14,489 bases of DNA from Xanthobacteraceae bacterium (GCA_030037105.1 JASHRY010000245.1:1-14489), one strand, 5' to 3'; shown: positions 7,005 to 13,985, counted from the first letter of the stretch. Made by a program: numbers and translations. The notes: generated from the sequence alone by a model not told the origin.

Positions 7005-9374
7005 ATGAGCGCGATAGGGATCGGCGCTGCGGTGCGCCGGAAGGAAGATAACCGTTTCATCACTGGCAAGGGCCATTATACCGACGACCTCAACCGGCCC
7101 GGCCAGGCCTATGCCTATTTTCTGCGCTCGCCGCACGCCCATGCGACGATCAAATCGATCGACAGCAAGGCCGCGGCCAAGATGCCGGGCGTATTGGCGG
7201 TACTGACCGGCGCGGACGCCGCCGCCGACAAGGTCAGCGCCCACATTTGCGGCTGGACGGTCACATCCAAGGACGGTTCGCCAATGAAGGCGGCGCCGAG
7301 CCCGGCGCTCGCGCACGGCAAGGTGCGCTACGTCGGCGACGAGGTGGCCGTCGTCATCGCCGAGAGCCGCGCCCAGGCGCGCGACGCCGCCGAGAAGATC
7401 GTCGTCGATTATGGCGTGCTGCCCGCGGTCGTTGATCCGAAAGCGGCGGCCAAGCCCGGCGCGCCGCAGATTCACGACCTTGCGCCGAACAACACGGTGT
7501 TCAACTGGCACCTCGGCGACAAGACGGCAACCGACGGCGCCTTTGCCGCGGCGAGCCGCGTCACCAAGATCGACCTCGTCAACAACCGATTAATCCCGGC
7601 CGCGATCGAGCCACGTTGCGCGGTCGGCGAATACGATTCCGGCGTGGAATCCTTCACGCTCTACACCACCAGCCAGAATCCGCATGCCGCGCGGCTCGTG
7701 CTCTCCGCTTTCGCCGGCATCGCGCCCGAGAACAAGCTGCGCGTCATTGCGCCCGACGTGGGCGGCGGTTTCGGCTCGAAAATCTACATCTACGCCGAAG
7801 AGACGGTTTGCCTTTGGGCCGCGAAAAAAATCGGCCGACCGGTGAAATGGACCGCCGACCGCAGCGAATCGTTCCTCGTCGATGCTCATGGCCGCGATCA
7901 CGTCACCCACGCCGAGCTCGCACTTGATGCCGGCGGCAAGATCACCGGCATGCGCGTCCACACCATCGCCAATATGGGCGCTTACCCTTCCTTGTTCTGG
8001 TCATGCGTTCCGACTTATTTGTACGCGCTGCTGTTGTCGGGACAATACAACATCCCCAACATCTACGCCGAAGTCGACGCGGTTTACACCAACACCGCGC
8101 CGGTCGACGCCCTTCGCGGCGCCGGGCGCCCGGAGGCGACCTTTGTCGTCGAGCGTCTCGTCGAACTTGCCGCCCGCGAGACCGGCAGCGATCCGGCGAC
8201 CTTCCGCCGCGCCAATTTCATCACCTCGTTTCCGCACCAGACGCCGGTCCTGCTCTGCTACGACGCCGGCGACTACGGCGCCTCGCTCGACAAGGCGTTG
8301 GAGCTTGCCGACTACAAGGGTTTTGCCAAGCGCAAGCGCGAGGCGGCGCGCCACGGCAAGCTGCGCGGCATCGGCTTCTCGACCTATATCGAAGCCTGCG
8401 GCCTTGCGCCCTCGCAGGCGGTCGGCTCGCTCGGCTGCGGCGTCGGCCTTTGGGAATCCGCCGAGGTGCGGGTCAACCCCGTCGGCACCGTGGAAATCCT
8501 CACCGGCACCCACAGCCACGGCCAGGGGCACGAGACGACCTTCGCGCAGGTCGTGTCCGACCGGCTCGGCATTCCGATCGAGAACGTCTCGGTCGTGCAC
8601 GGCGACACCGACAAGGTGCAGTTCGGCATGGGCACTTACGGCTCCCGCTCCGGCGCGGTCGGCATCTCGGCGATCGTCAAGGCGCTCGACAAGGTCGAGG
8701 CCAAGGCGAAGAAAGTCGCCGCCCATCTGCTGGAAGCGGCGGAGGGCGACATCGAGTTCAAGGACGGGAAATTCAAGGTCGCCGGCACCGACAAGTCGGT
8801 CGAGTGGGGCGCGGTCGCGCTCAACGCCTATATCGCCCACAAGTTCTCCGGCCAGGAATTGGAGCCCGGACTCAAGGAGGGCGCATTCTGGGATCCGATC
8901 AATTTCACCTTCCCCGCCGGCTGCCATATCTGCGAGGTCGAGGTCGATCCGGAGACCGGCAACACCGAGATCGTAGCCTGGACCGCGGTCGATGATTTCG
9001 GCGTGGTCGTCAACCCGATGATCGTCGCGGGCCAGGTGCATGGCGGCGTCGCCCACGGCGTCGGCCAGGCGCTGTGCGAGGGCGCGGTCTATGATCGGGA
9101 CGGCCAGCTCGTCACCGGCTCGTTCATGGATTACTGCATGCCGCGCGCCGATCACCTGCCGGCGCTGAAGGTCGATACGACGGTCACCAAGTGCCCGTCC
9201 AATCCGATCGGCATCAAGGGCTGCGGCGAAGCCGGCGCGATTGCGGCCCCGGCCGCCGTCATCAACGCCATCACCGATGCGATCGGAACCGAAGACATTG
9301 CCATGCCGGCGACGCCGCCGGCGGTGTGGGCGGCGCTGCAGAAGTCGGGCAGGTCGATGCCGCGAGCCGCGTGA
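7005..9374 (+). CDS. coxL: Molybdenum hydroxylase large subunit, form II CoxL-like (xanthine dehydrogenase family)
   Basis: The 789-residue Mo-pterin catalytic subunit. The N-terminal hammerhead domain starts GIGAAVRRKEDNRFITGKGHYTDDL (5-29). Mo-cofactor motifs are PDVGGGFGSK (250-259), QGHE (507-510), GSRSG (546-550) and GxGE-type GIKGCGEAGA with the presumed catalytic base Glu742. The active-site loop reads DALRGAGRPEA (368-378). Form I CO dehydrogenases carry AYxCSFR here, where the Cys binds copper; form II and other hydroxylases carry AYRGAGR. This one therefore lacks the Cu-ligand Cys and also has Leu370 in place of Tyr. It most likely hydroxylates an organic substrate (aldehyde, purine, N-heterocycle or aromatic), and CO oxidation is doubtful. 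GGAGG at 6993-6997 supports ATG 7005. Gene order S-L-M agrees with form II. Confidence 0.95.
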   Translation: MSAIGIGAAVRRKEDNRFITGKGHYTDDLNRPGQAYAYFLRSPHAHATIKSIDSKAAAKMPGVLAVLTGADAAADKVSAHICGWTVTSKDGSPMKAAPSPALAHGKVRYVGDEVAVVIAESRAQARDAAEKIVVDYGVLPAVVDPKAAAKPGAPQIHDLAPNNTVFNWHLGDKTATDGAFAAASRVTKIDLVNNRLIPAAIEPRCAVGEYDSGVESFTLYTTSQNPHAARLVLSAFAGIAPENKLRVIAPDVGGGFGSKIYIYAEETVCLWAAKKIGRPVKWTADRSESFLVDAHGRDHVTHAELALDAGGKITGMRVHTIANMGAYPSLFWSCVPTYLYALLLSGQYNIPNIYAEVDAVYTNTAPVDALRGAGRPEATFVVERLVELAARETGSDPATFRRANFITSFPHQTPVLLCYDAGDYGASLDKALELADYKGFAKRKREAARHGKLRGIGFSTYIEACGLAPSQAVGSLGCGVGLWESAEVRVNPVGTVEILTGTHSHGQGHETTFAQVVSDRLGIPIENVSVVHGDTDKVQFGMGTYGSRSGAVGISAIVKALDKVEAKAKKVAAHLLEAAEGDIEFKDGKFKVAGTDKSVEWGAVALNAYIAHKFSGQELEPGLKEGAFWDPINFTFPAGCHICEVEVDPETGNTEIVAWTAVDDFGVVVNPMIVAGQVHGGVAHGVGQALCEGAVYDRDGQLVTGSFMDYCMPRADHLPALKVDTTVTKCPSNPIGIKGCGEAGAIAAPAAVINAITDAIGTEDIAMPATPPAVWAALQKSGRSMPRAA

Positions 9375-9398
9375 ACATAAAAATAAAGGAGCACTGTA

Positions 9399-10202
9399 AT
9401 GTACAGCTTCACCTTTCATCGTCCGCAGACGTTGCGGCAGGCGGTCAGCATGCTCGGCAAAGACGCGGACGCCAAGCTGCTCGCCGGCGGCCATACGCTC
9501 CTGCCGACGATGAAGCTCCGTCTCGCCCGGCCGTCGCAATTGATCGACCTCTCCCGCATCGAAGGATTGGCCGGCATCGAGGCGAGCGGCCGCTCGCTCG
9601 TCATCGGGGCGATGACGCGCCATGCCGACGTGCACACCTCGCCGGTGGTGCAGCAGGCCATTCCGGTGCTGGCCAAGCTCGCCGGCATGATCGGCGATCC
9701 GGCGGTGCGCCATATGGGCACGATCGGCGGCTCGATCGCCAACAACGATCCGAGCGCCGACTATCCGGGCGCGTGTCTCGGTCTCGGCGCCACCATCATC
9801 ACCAACAAGCGCCGCATCAAGGCCGATGATTTCTTCACCGGCCTGTTCTCGACCGCGCTGGAACCGGCGGAAATCATCACCAAGGTGAGCTTCCCCATAC
9901 CGAAGAAGGCGGCCTACCAGAAGTTCCGCAACCAGGCCTCGCGCTATGCCCTGGTCGGCGTGTTCGTGGCCAAGCGCGGCAACGACGCCCGCGTCGCCGT
10001 CACCGGCGCGGGCGGCAACGGCGTGTTCCGGGTCGCCGCCTTCGAAGCGGCGTTGAAGAAGCGATTTTCGCCGAAATCGCTCGAAGGTCTCAGCGTCCCG
10101 GCCGATGGTCTGAGCAGCGACATCCACGGCAGCGCCGAATATCGCGCCCATCTGATCGGCGTGCTCGCCCGGCGCGCAGTGGCTGAGGCGGCGGAGAAGT
10201 AA
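9399..10202 (+). CDS. coxM: Molybdenum hydroxylase medium subunit, FAD-binding (CoxM-like)
   Basis: The 267-residue flavoprotein subunit that receives electrons from the CoxS clusters. FAD-binding motif 1 is LLAGGHTLLPTMKLRLARP (27-45; pyrophosphate loop AGGHT 29-33). Motif 2 is GTIGGSIANNDPSADYP (107-123; TIGGS 108-112). The CO-dehydrogenase flavoprotein C-terminal domain follows (FRNQASRYALVGVFVAK ... ARVAVTGAGG). The start MYSFTFHRPQTLRQAV is typical of the family, and the length is slightly short but within range (about 265-290). AAGGAG at 9386-9391 lies seven bases before ATG 9399. It is 24 bases from coxL, so co-transcribed. The next gene, coxD, follows only after a 205-bp gap with repeat-like hairpins. 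Confidence 0.95.
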   Translation: MYSFTFHRPQTLRQAVSMLGKDADAKLLAGGHTLLPTMKLRLARPSQLIDLSRIEGLAGIEASGRSLVIGAMTRHADVHTSPVVQQAIPVLAKLAGMIGDPAVRHMGTIGGSIANNDPSADYPGACLGLGATIITNKRRIKADDFFTGLFSTALEPAEIITKVSFPIPKKAAYQKFRNQASRYALVGVFVAKRGNDARVAVTGAGGNGVFRVAAFEAALKKRFSPKSLEGLSVPADGLSSDIHGSAEYRAHLIGVLARRAVAEAAEK

Positions 10203-10407
10203 GTGCGGGATCGCGAGCGGTCGTTCCGGCCGAGCGAGCATTGCGAGCGAGGGCTGTAATCCATCATCACAGCGTCCGCGGCGTTGCCGGTAACGAGCCG
10301 CTCTTGGCGGTAGAGATTGTGGATACCGGATTCGCCGCTTCGCGGCGCCGGGAACGACGCTCCAGTAAACCCTATATGAGCGTGGTTCATTCAGCAGGAC
10401 AAATCCG
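10203..10407. repeat. coxM-coxD gap with hairpins resembling dispersed palindromic repeats
   Basis: Two dyads stand out in this 205-bp gap. GCTGTAAT (10253-10260) pairs with ATCACAGC (10266-10273) with one mismatch and a 5-base loop. CGCCGC (10333-10338) pairs with GCGGCG (10342-10347) around TTC. The segment 10226-10252 repeats GCGAGC/GAGCGAG, and GATTGTGGAT-CCGG-hairpin-CCGGGAACGACG at 10315-10358 resembles degenerate intergenic palindromes common in Bradyrhizobium relatives (recalled, not searched). AGGA at 10396-10399 is the coxD ribosome binding site. The gap may attenuate coxGSLM transcription or hold a coxDE promoter. Confidence 0.45.
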
Positions 10408-11361
10408 GTGACGGCGGCTACATTGAGCCCAATGAACAAGATCACGCCCCGCCCGCTTCCGGCCTCGATCGACGCGACCGTCGCGCTCCTGGCCGAGGCG
10501 GATTATCTCGCCGACCGCTCGCTCGGCACGGTGCTTTATCTGGCGCTCAAGATGGGCCGGCCGATCTTCCTCGAGGGCGAAGCCGGGGTGGGCAAGACCG
10601 AGATCGGCAAGGTGCTGTCAACGACGCTCGGCCGGCGACTCATCCGCCTGCAATGCTACGAAGGCCTCGACATCGCCGCCGCGCTCTATGAGTGGAACTA
10701 CGCCGCGCAGATGATTGCGATCCGCGTCGCCGAGGCCGAGGGCGAGCACGACCGCGAGCGGCTCGAACGCGACGTGTTTTCCGAGCGTTTCTTGATCAAG
10801 CGCCCGCTCCTGCAGGCGCTCGAGCCCGACGCCGCCGGCGCGCCGGTGTTGCTGATCGACGAGATCGACCGCACCGACGAGGCGTTCGAGGCGTTCCTGC
10901 TCGAAGTGCTGGACGATTTTCAAGTCACCATCCCGGAATTGGGCACGGTCAAGGCCGCGCATCCGCCCGTGGTGGTCATCACCTCGAATCGCACGCGCGA
11001 AGTGCATGACGCGCTCAAGCGCCGCTGCCTCTATCACTGGGTCGGCTATCCGAGCGCCGAACGCGAATTGGCGATCGTGCGCGCCAAGGTGCCGGGCGTC
11101 GACAAAAAGCTGTCCGAACAGGTGGTGGCGTTCGTGCAGGCGCTGCGCAAGCAGGATCTGTTCAAATCGCCCGGCGTCGCCGAAACGCTCGATTGGGCCG
11201 CCGCGCTCTCCGAGCTCGACGTGGTCGCGCTCGACCCGGCGACCGTCTCCGACACGCTTGGCGTCTTGCTCAAATATCAGGACGACATCGCCCGCTTCGA
11301 AGGCGGCAAGGTGAAGGAGCTGCTCGACGAGGTGAAGTCGGAACTAAGGGCCGCGGAATGA
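10408..11361 (+). CDS. coxD: CoxD-like MoxR-type AAA+ ATPase
   Basis: A 317-residue AAA+ chaperone of the MoxR/CoxD group. Walker A is GEAGVGKT (57-64), Walker B LLIDEID (148-154) and sensor 1 VVVITSNRTRE (188-198, Asn194). The arginine-finger region is DALKRRCLYHWVGYPS (201-216), and a C-terminal lid domain follows. In the form I CO dehydrogenase system CoxD is a membrane-associated ATPase that helps build the Cu-S part of the Mo site, working with CoxE. Here the partner large subunit has no Cu-ligand Cys, so it may serve sulfuration or general cofactor insertion. I prefer GTG 10408, because AGGA lies eight bases upstream, over ATG 10432 (309 residues), which has little Shine-Dalgarno support. 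It ends 158 bp before the likely coxE start, a gap mostly filled by an inverted-repeat element. Confidence 0.92.
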   Translation: MTAATLSPMNKITPRPLPASIDATVALLAEADYLADRSLGTVLYLALKMGRPIFLEGEAGVGKTEIGKVLSTTLGRRLIRLQCYEGLDIAAALYEWNYAAQMIAIRVAEAEGEHDRERLERDVFSERFLIKRPLLQALEPDAAGAPVLLIDEIDRTDEAFEAFLLEVLDDFQVTIPELGTVKAAHPPVVVITSNRTREVHDALKRRCLYHWVGYPSAERELAIVRAKVPGVDKKLSEQVVAFVQALRKQDLFKSPGVAETLDWAAALSELDVVALDPATVSDTLGVLLKYQDDIARFEGGKVKELLDEVKSELRAAE

Positions 11362-11375
11362 CGGCGGCGCCCCAT

Positions 11376-11516
11376 ATTTCCTCCCTCCTTGCGGGGGAGA
11401 GTGGGGAGAGGGGTCGAAGCGCTTCAGGGAGCTGATTGAATAAAGGCATGTCTGAGCCATCATCCCCCTCCCGGCCGGCTTCGCAGGCCGACCTCCCCCT
11501 CAAGGGGGGAGGAAAT
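11376..11516. repeat. 141-bp inverted-repeat element between coxD and coxE (MITE-like or palindromic unit)
   Basis: The left arm at 11376-11399 and the right arm at 11493-11516 are 24-base inverted repeats that match at 22 of 24 positions. The left arm begins ATTTCCTCCC and the right arm ends GGGAGGAAAT. Each arm is also a small hairpin by itself (CCTTG-GGGGG type). The interior has further short dyads (CCGGCCGGCTTCGCAGGCC at 11471-11489). The element covers 141 of the 158 bp between coxD and the proposed coxE start. It encodes no protein. Similar CTCCCCC...GGGGGAG palindromes are frequent between genes in rhizobial genomes; I recall this and have not searched for it. Confidence 0.75.
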
Positions 11517-11519
11517 AAT

Positions 11520-12728
11520 TTGGAAGCCAGCGCGAATGAGAATGCTGGCCGCCTCGCCGAGAACATCCTCTACTTCGCGCGCGCGCTGCGCGCTGCCGGC
11601 ATTCCGGTCGGTCCCGGCGCGGTGCTCGACGCGCTCGCGGCGGTGGAGGCGGCGGGCCTCGGCGCGCGCGAGGATTTCTACTGGACGCTGCATGCAGTGT
11701 TCGTGAAGCGGCACGAGCATTCGCTCCTGTTCGACCAGGCGTTCCGCATCTTCTTCCGCCGGCGCGGCTATATCGACCAGTTGATGGCGATGATGTTGCC
11801 GTCGGCGCCGTCGGTGCCGCAGCCGACCGAGGCCGGCGCGACGCGCGTGCACGAGGCGTTGTTTTCCGGCCTCGACGACAAATTAAAACGGGAGCGCGAG
11901 GTCGAGTTTGACATGCGCATGACGGCGTCCGAACGCGAAGTGCTGCAACGAAAGGATTTCGCGCAAATGACGAATGCCGAGATCGCCGCCGCCAGAGCGG
12001 CGATGCAGCGCCTCGTTCTGCCGCTTGCCGAAGTGCGCACGCGCCGCCTCGCGCCGCAGCCGGGCGGCCGTCAGATCGACATCCGCCGCACCTTGCGCGC
12101 AAGCTTCAAGGGCGGCGGCGACTTCATCGATTTACGCTTTATCGGCCCGAAATCGAAGCCGCCGCCGCTGGTCGCGTTGCTCGACATATCGGGCTCGATG
12201 GGCCAGTACACGCGGCTCTTCCTGCACTTCCTGCACGCGCTTACCGACGCGCGCAAGCGCGTGAGCACGTTCCTGTTCGGAACGAGGCTCACCAACGTCA
12301 CCCGCGCGCTCAAGGAGCGCGACCCCGACGACGCGCTCGCCGCCTGCTCCGCGAGCGTGCCCGACTGGTCGGGCGGAACGCGGATTGCGTCCTCGCTCCG
12401 TGCCTTCAATAAGCTGTGGGCGCGCCGGGTGCTCGCGCAGGGGGCCGTCGTGCTCCTCATCACCGACGGGCTCGAGCGCGACGCCGACAGGTCGCTCGCC
12501 TTCGAGATCGATCGACTGCACCGCTCATGCCGGCGGCTCGTCTGGCTCAATCCGCTGCTGCGCTTCGAAGGCTTCGAAGCGCGCGCGCGCGGCATCAGGG
12601 CCATGCTGCCGCATGTCGATGAATTCCGTCCCGTTCACAATCTGGAATCGATGACGGCGCTGGTGGCCGCGCTTCGGCGCGGCGGCGCGGCCGACGATCC
12701 GAAAAGCTGGATGCAGAAGGTGGCGTGA
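11520..12728 (+). CDS. coxE: CoxE-like von Willebrand factor A domain protein
   Basis: A 402-residue VWA protein that pairs with CoxD-type ATPases in cofactor assembly. The N-terminal helical part starts after NAGRLAENILYFARALRAAGIPVGPGAVLDAL. The C-terminal VWA domain has a complete MIDAS: DISGS with Asp222, Ser224 and Ser226, Thr287 in WSGGTRI, and Asp316 in LLITDGLERD. The frame is open upstream. ATG 11448 would add 24 residues and TTG 11436 would add 28, but those residues are encoded by the inverted-repeat element (SEPSSPSRPAS...) and look non-native. TTG 11520 has GGAGG at 11508-11512, seven bases upstream, and gives a length close to known CoxE (about 400), so I chose it; the start remains the uncertain part. 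It is followed by a heptamer-repeat region and the XdhC genes. Confidence 0.9.
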   Translation: MEASANENAGRLAENILYFARALRAAGIPVGPGAVLDALAAVEAAGLGAREDFYWTLHAVFVKRHEHSLLFDQAFRIFFRRRGYIDQLMAMMLPSAPSVPQPTEAGATRVHEALFSGLDDKLKREREVEFDMRMTASEREVLQRKDFAQMTNAEIAAARAAMQRLVLPLAEVRTRRLAPQPGGRQIDIRRTLRASFKGGGDFIDLRFIGPKSKPPPLVALLDISGSMGQYTRLFLHFLHALTDARKRVSTFLFGTRLTNVTRALKERDPDDALAACSASVPDWSGGTRIASSLRAFNKLWARRVLAQGAVVLLITDGLERDADRSLAFEIDRLHRSCRRLVWLNPLLRFEGFEARARGIRAMLPHVDEFRPVHNLESMTALVAALRRGGAADDPKSWMQKVA

Positions 12729-12750
12729 CGGCTTATATTCGGAGCAATAT

Positions 12751-12810
12751 AGCGAATGGCGAATAGCGAATAGTTTACCGCGGTCCTCTATCCGCTGCTC
12801 TCTATTCGCT
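12751..12810. repeat. Inverted array of GCGAATA-type heptamers upstream of the XdhC N-domain gene
   Basis: Left arm 12751-12773 is three 7-base units, GCGAATG, GCGAATA, GCGAATA. Right arm 12788-12810 holds the inverted units CTATCCG, CTGCTCT, CTATTCG. The arms match at 18 of 23 positions around a 14-base loop (TTTACCGCGG core). It occupies most of the 109-bp coxE-xdhC gap. It could form an mRNA hairpin just before the xdhC ribosome binding site (GGAGG at 12828-12832). A related array lies at 13155-13236. Confidence 0.7.
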
Positions 12811-12837
12811 CCCCATCTTGGAAGAACGGAGGCGTCC

Positions 12838-13161
12838 ATGCTTGCAACCGACAACGACATTCTCAAAGCCGCCGAGGATTGGCGCAAGCAGGGCCGCGCC
12901 GTGGCGCTCGCGACCGTGGTCGAGACTTGGGGATCGGCGCCGCGGCCGGTCGGCGCCAATCTGGTGATCGACGGGGAGGGAAATTTCCTCGGCTCCGTCT
13001 CCGGCGGCTGCGTCGAAGGCGCCGTCGTCACCGAGGCGCTCGACGTCATCGACAGCGGCAAGCCGAAAATGCTGGAATTCGGCGTCGCCGACGAGACCGC
13101 CTGGAAGGTCGGGCTCTCATGCGGCGGCACGATCCGGGTGCTGGTGGAAAAGGTGGAATAG
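12838..13161 (+). CDS. XdhC/CoxI family protein, N-terminal domain only
   Basis: A 107-residue protein equal to the N-terminal XdhC_CoxI domain. XdhC-type chaperones bind Mo-cofactor and promote its sulfuration and insertion into XDH-type enzymes. Motifs are TVVETWGSAPRPVGANLVID (26-45), GSVSGGCVEGAVV (52-64, Cys58) and VGLSCGGTIRVLVE (91-104, Cys95). It lacks the C-terminal Rossmann domain, which the next gene encodes in a different frame (offset +2), 86 bases later. GGAGG at 12828-12832 lies five bases before ATG 12838. The TAG stop codon lies inside the first heptamer of a repeat array. Two-gene XdhC arrangements occur in related genomes as I recall, so the split may be inherited. The two proteins probably work together on the CoxL cofactor. 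Confidence 0.88.
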   Translation: MLATDNDILKAAEDWRKQGRAVALATVVETWGSAPRPVGANLVIDGEGNFLGSVSGGCVEGAVVTEALDVIDSGKPKMLEFGVADETAWKVGLSCGGTIRVLVEKVE

Positions 13162-13236
13162 GGAATAGGGAAGAGGATACGCGCGGCGGGCAGCGAACGG
13201 ATGCCGTTCTTTTTGCTACTCGCGATCCGCTGTTCG
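13155..13236. repeat. Second heptamer-repeat array, between the two XdhC-domain genes
   Basis: Left arm is GGAATAG (13155-13161), GGAATAG (13162-13168), GGAAGAG (13169-13175). Right arm is CTACTCG (13216-13222), CGATCCG (13223-13229), CTGTTCG (13230-13236), the inverted type. Both arms keep the 7-base period and the GSGAATA-like consensus of the array at 12751-12810, although they are more diverged. The middle contains GCAGCGAACGGAT, another partial unit. The array fills almost all of the 86-bp gap and overlaps the upstream stop codon. Confidence 0.6.
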
Positions 13237-13247
13237 CATTGCACGTC

Positions 13248-13985
13248 ATGAAGCTCGATCTCCTTACTGCCCTCAATAGCGAGCGCGCCGCGCGCCGTGC
13301 GGCGATTGTCGTCACCAATGTGGTCAACGGCGCACAGCGGCTGGTGAAAGCCGCCGACATCGGCCGGGATCCGCTGCGGTCGGAACTTGCCGAGCATCTG
13401 CGTCGCGGCAAGAGCGGCATGGTCGAGAGCGCGGAAGGGCGCGTGTTCCTCACCGTCTATGTGCCGGCGCCGCAACTCGTCATCACCGGCGCCGTGCATA
13501 TCAGTCAGGCGCTGGCGCCGATCGGAAAGCTGCTCGGTTATGACGTGACCATCGTCGATCCGCGCACCGCCTTCGCCTCGATCGAGCGCTTCCCCGATGT
13601 GAAGGTGATCGCCGAGTGGCCGGACAAGGCGCTGCCGCCGCTCGGCATCGATCATTACACCGCCTTCGTCGCGCTCACCCACGACCCCAAGATCGACGAT
13701 CCGGCGCTCGCCTACGCGCTTTCGTGCGACTGCTTCTATATCGGCGCGCTCGGATCGAAAAAGACGCACGCGCGCCGCGTGGAACGGCTCAAGCAGCAGG
13801 GCCTGACCGAGACCGGGATTTCCCGCATCCATGCGCCGATCGGGCTTGCCATCGGCGCGGTTTCGCCCGCCGAGATCGCGGTCGCCATCATGGCGCAGAT
13901 CACCGAGCGGCTGCGCGCGGAATCGCAAGCCGAGCCTCCGCCCCGCTCGCGTCCGGATAAGGTGGAGGCCGCCGCGGTGTCATGA
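13248..13985 (+). CDS. XdhC family protein, C-terminal Rossmann-like domain
   Basis: A 245-residue protein carrying the XdhC C-terminal domain plus about 75 residues of linker-like N-terminus (MKLDLLTALNSERAARRAAI ... GKSGMVESAEGRVFLTVY). Motifs are GAVHISQALAP (81-91), VDPRTAFAS (103-111), LTHDPKIDDPAL (143-154), YIGALGSKKTHARR (164-177), RIHAPIGLAIGA (193-204) and SPAEIAVAIMAQI (206-218). The usual GAGHVG dinucleotide-type loop is GAVHIS here, lacking the second and third Gly, so canonical NAD(P) binding is doubtful. ATG 13248 is the first in-frame ATG that fits the family; no clear Shine-Dalgarno sequence precedes it. Its stop overlaps the next gene by ATGA, which couples it to the molybdopterin-binding protein. 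It probably acts with the N-domain protein in cofactor sulfuration or delivery to CoxL. Confidence 0.88.
   Translation: MKLDLLTALNSERAARRAAIVVTNVVNGAQRLVKAADIGRDPLRSELAEHLRRGKSGMVESAEGRVFLTVYVPAPQLVITGAVHISQALAPIGKLLGYDVTIVDPRTAFASIERFPDVKVIAEWPDKALPPLGIDHYTAFVALTHDPKIDDPALAYALSCDCFYIGALGSKKTHARRVERLKQQGLTETGISRIHAPIGLAIGAVSPAEIAVAIMAQITERLRAESQAEPPPRSRPDKVEAAAVS

Noticed and set aside
7005..9374. Annotation as true aerobic CO dehydrogenase (form I CoxL)
   Set aside because: The loop lacks the AYxCSFR Cu-ligand Cys and the gene order is S-L-M, so only a CoxL-like hydroxylase can be supported.
8001..10445. 814-codon minus-strand open frame antisense to coxL and coxM
   Set aside because: Arg/Asp/Gly-rich composition without any domain, exactly antisense to two clearly recognisable genes; long shadow frames are expected in high-GC coding DNA.
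12751..13236. CRISPR-like array
   Set aside because: Repeat units are 7 bases, arranged as inverted triplets without spacers, and there are no cas genes.
12525..13928. 467-codon minus-strand open frame antisense to coxE and the XdhC genes
   Set aside because: No recognisable motif, and it crosses two repeat arrays and three real genes on the other strand.
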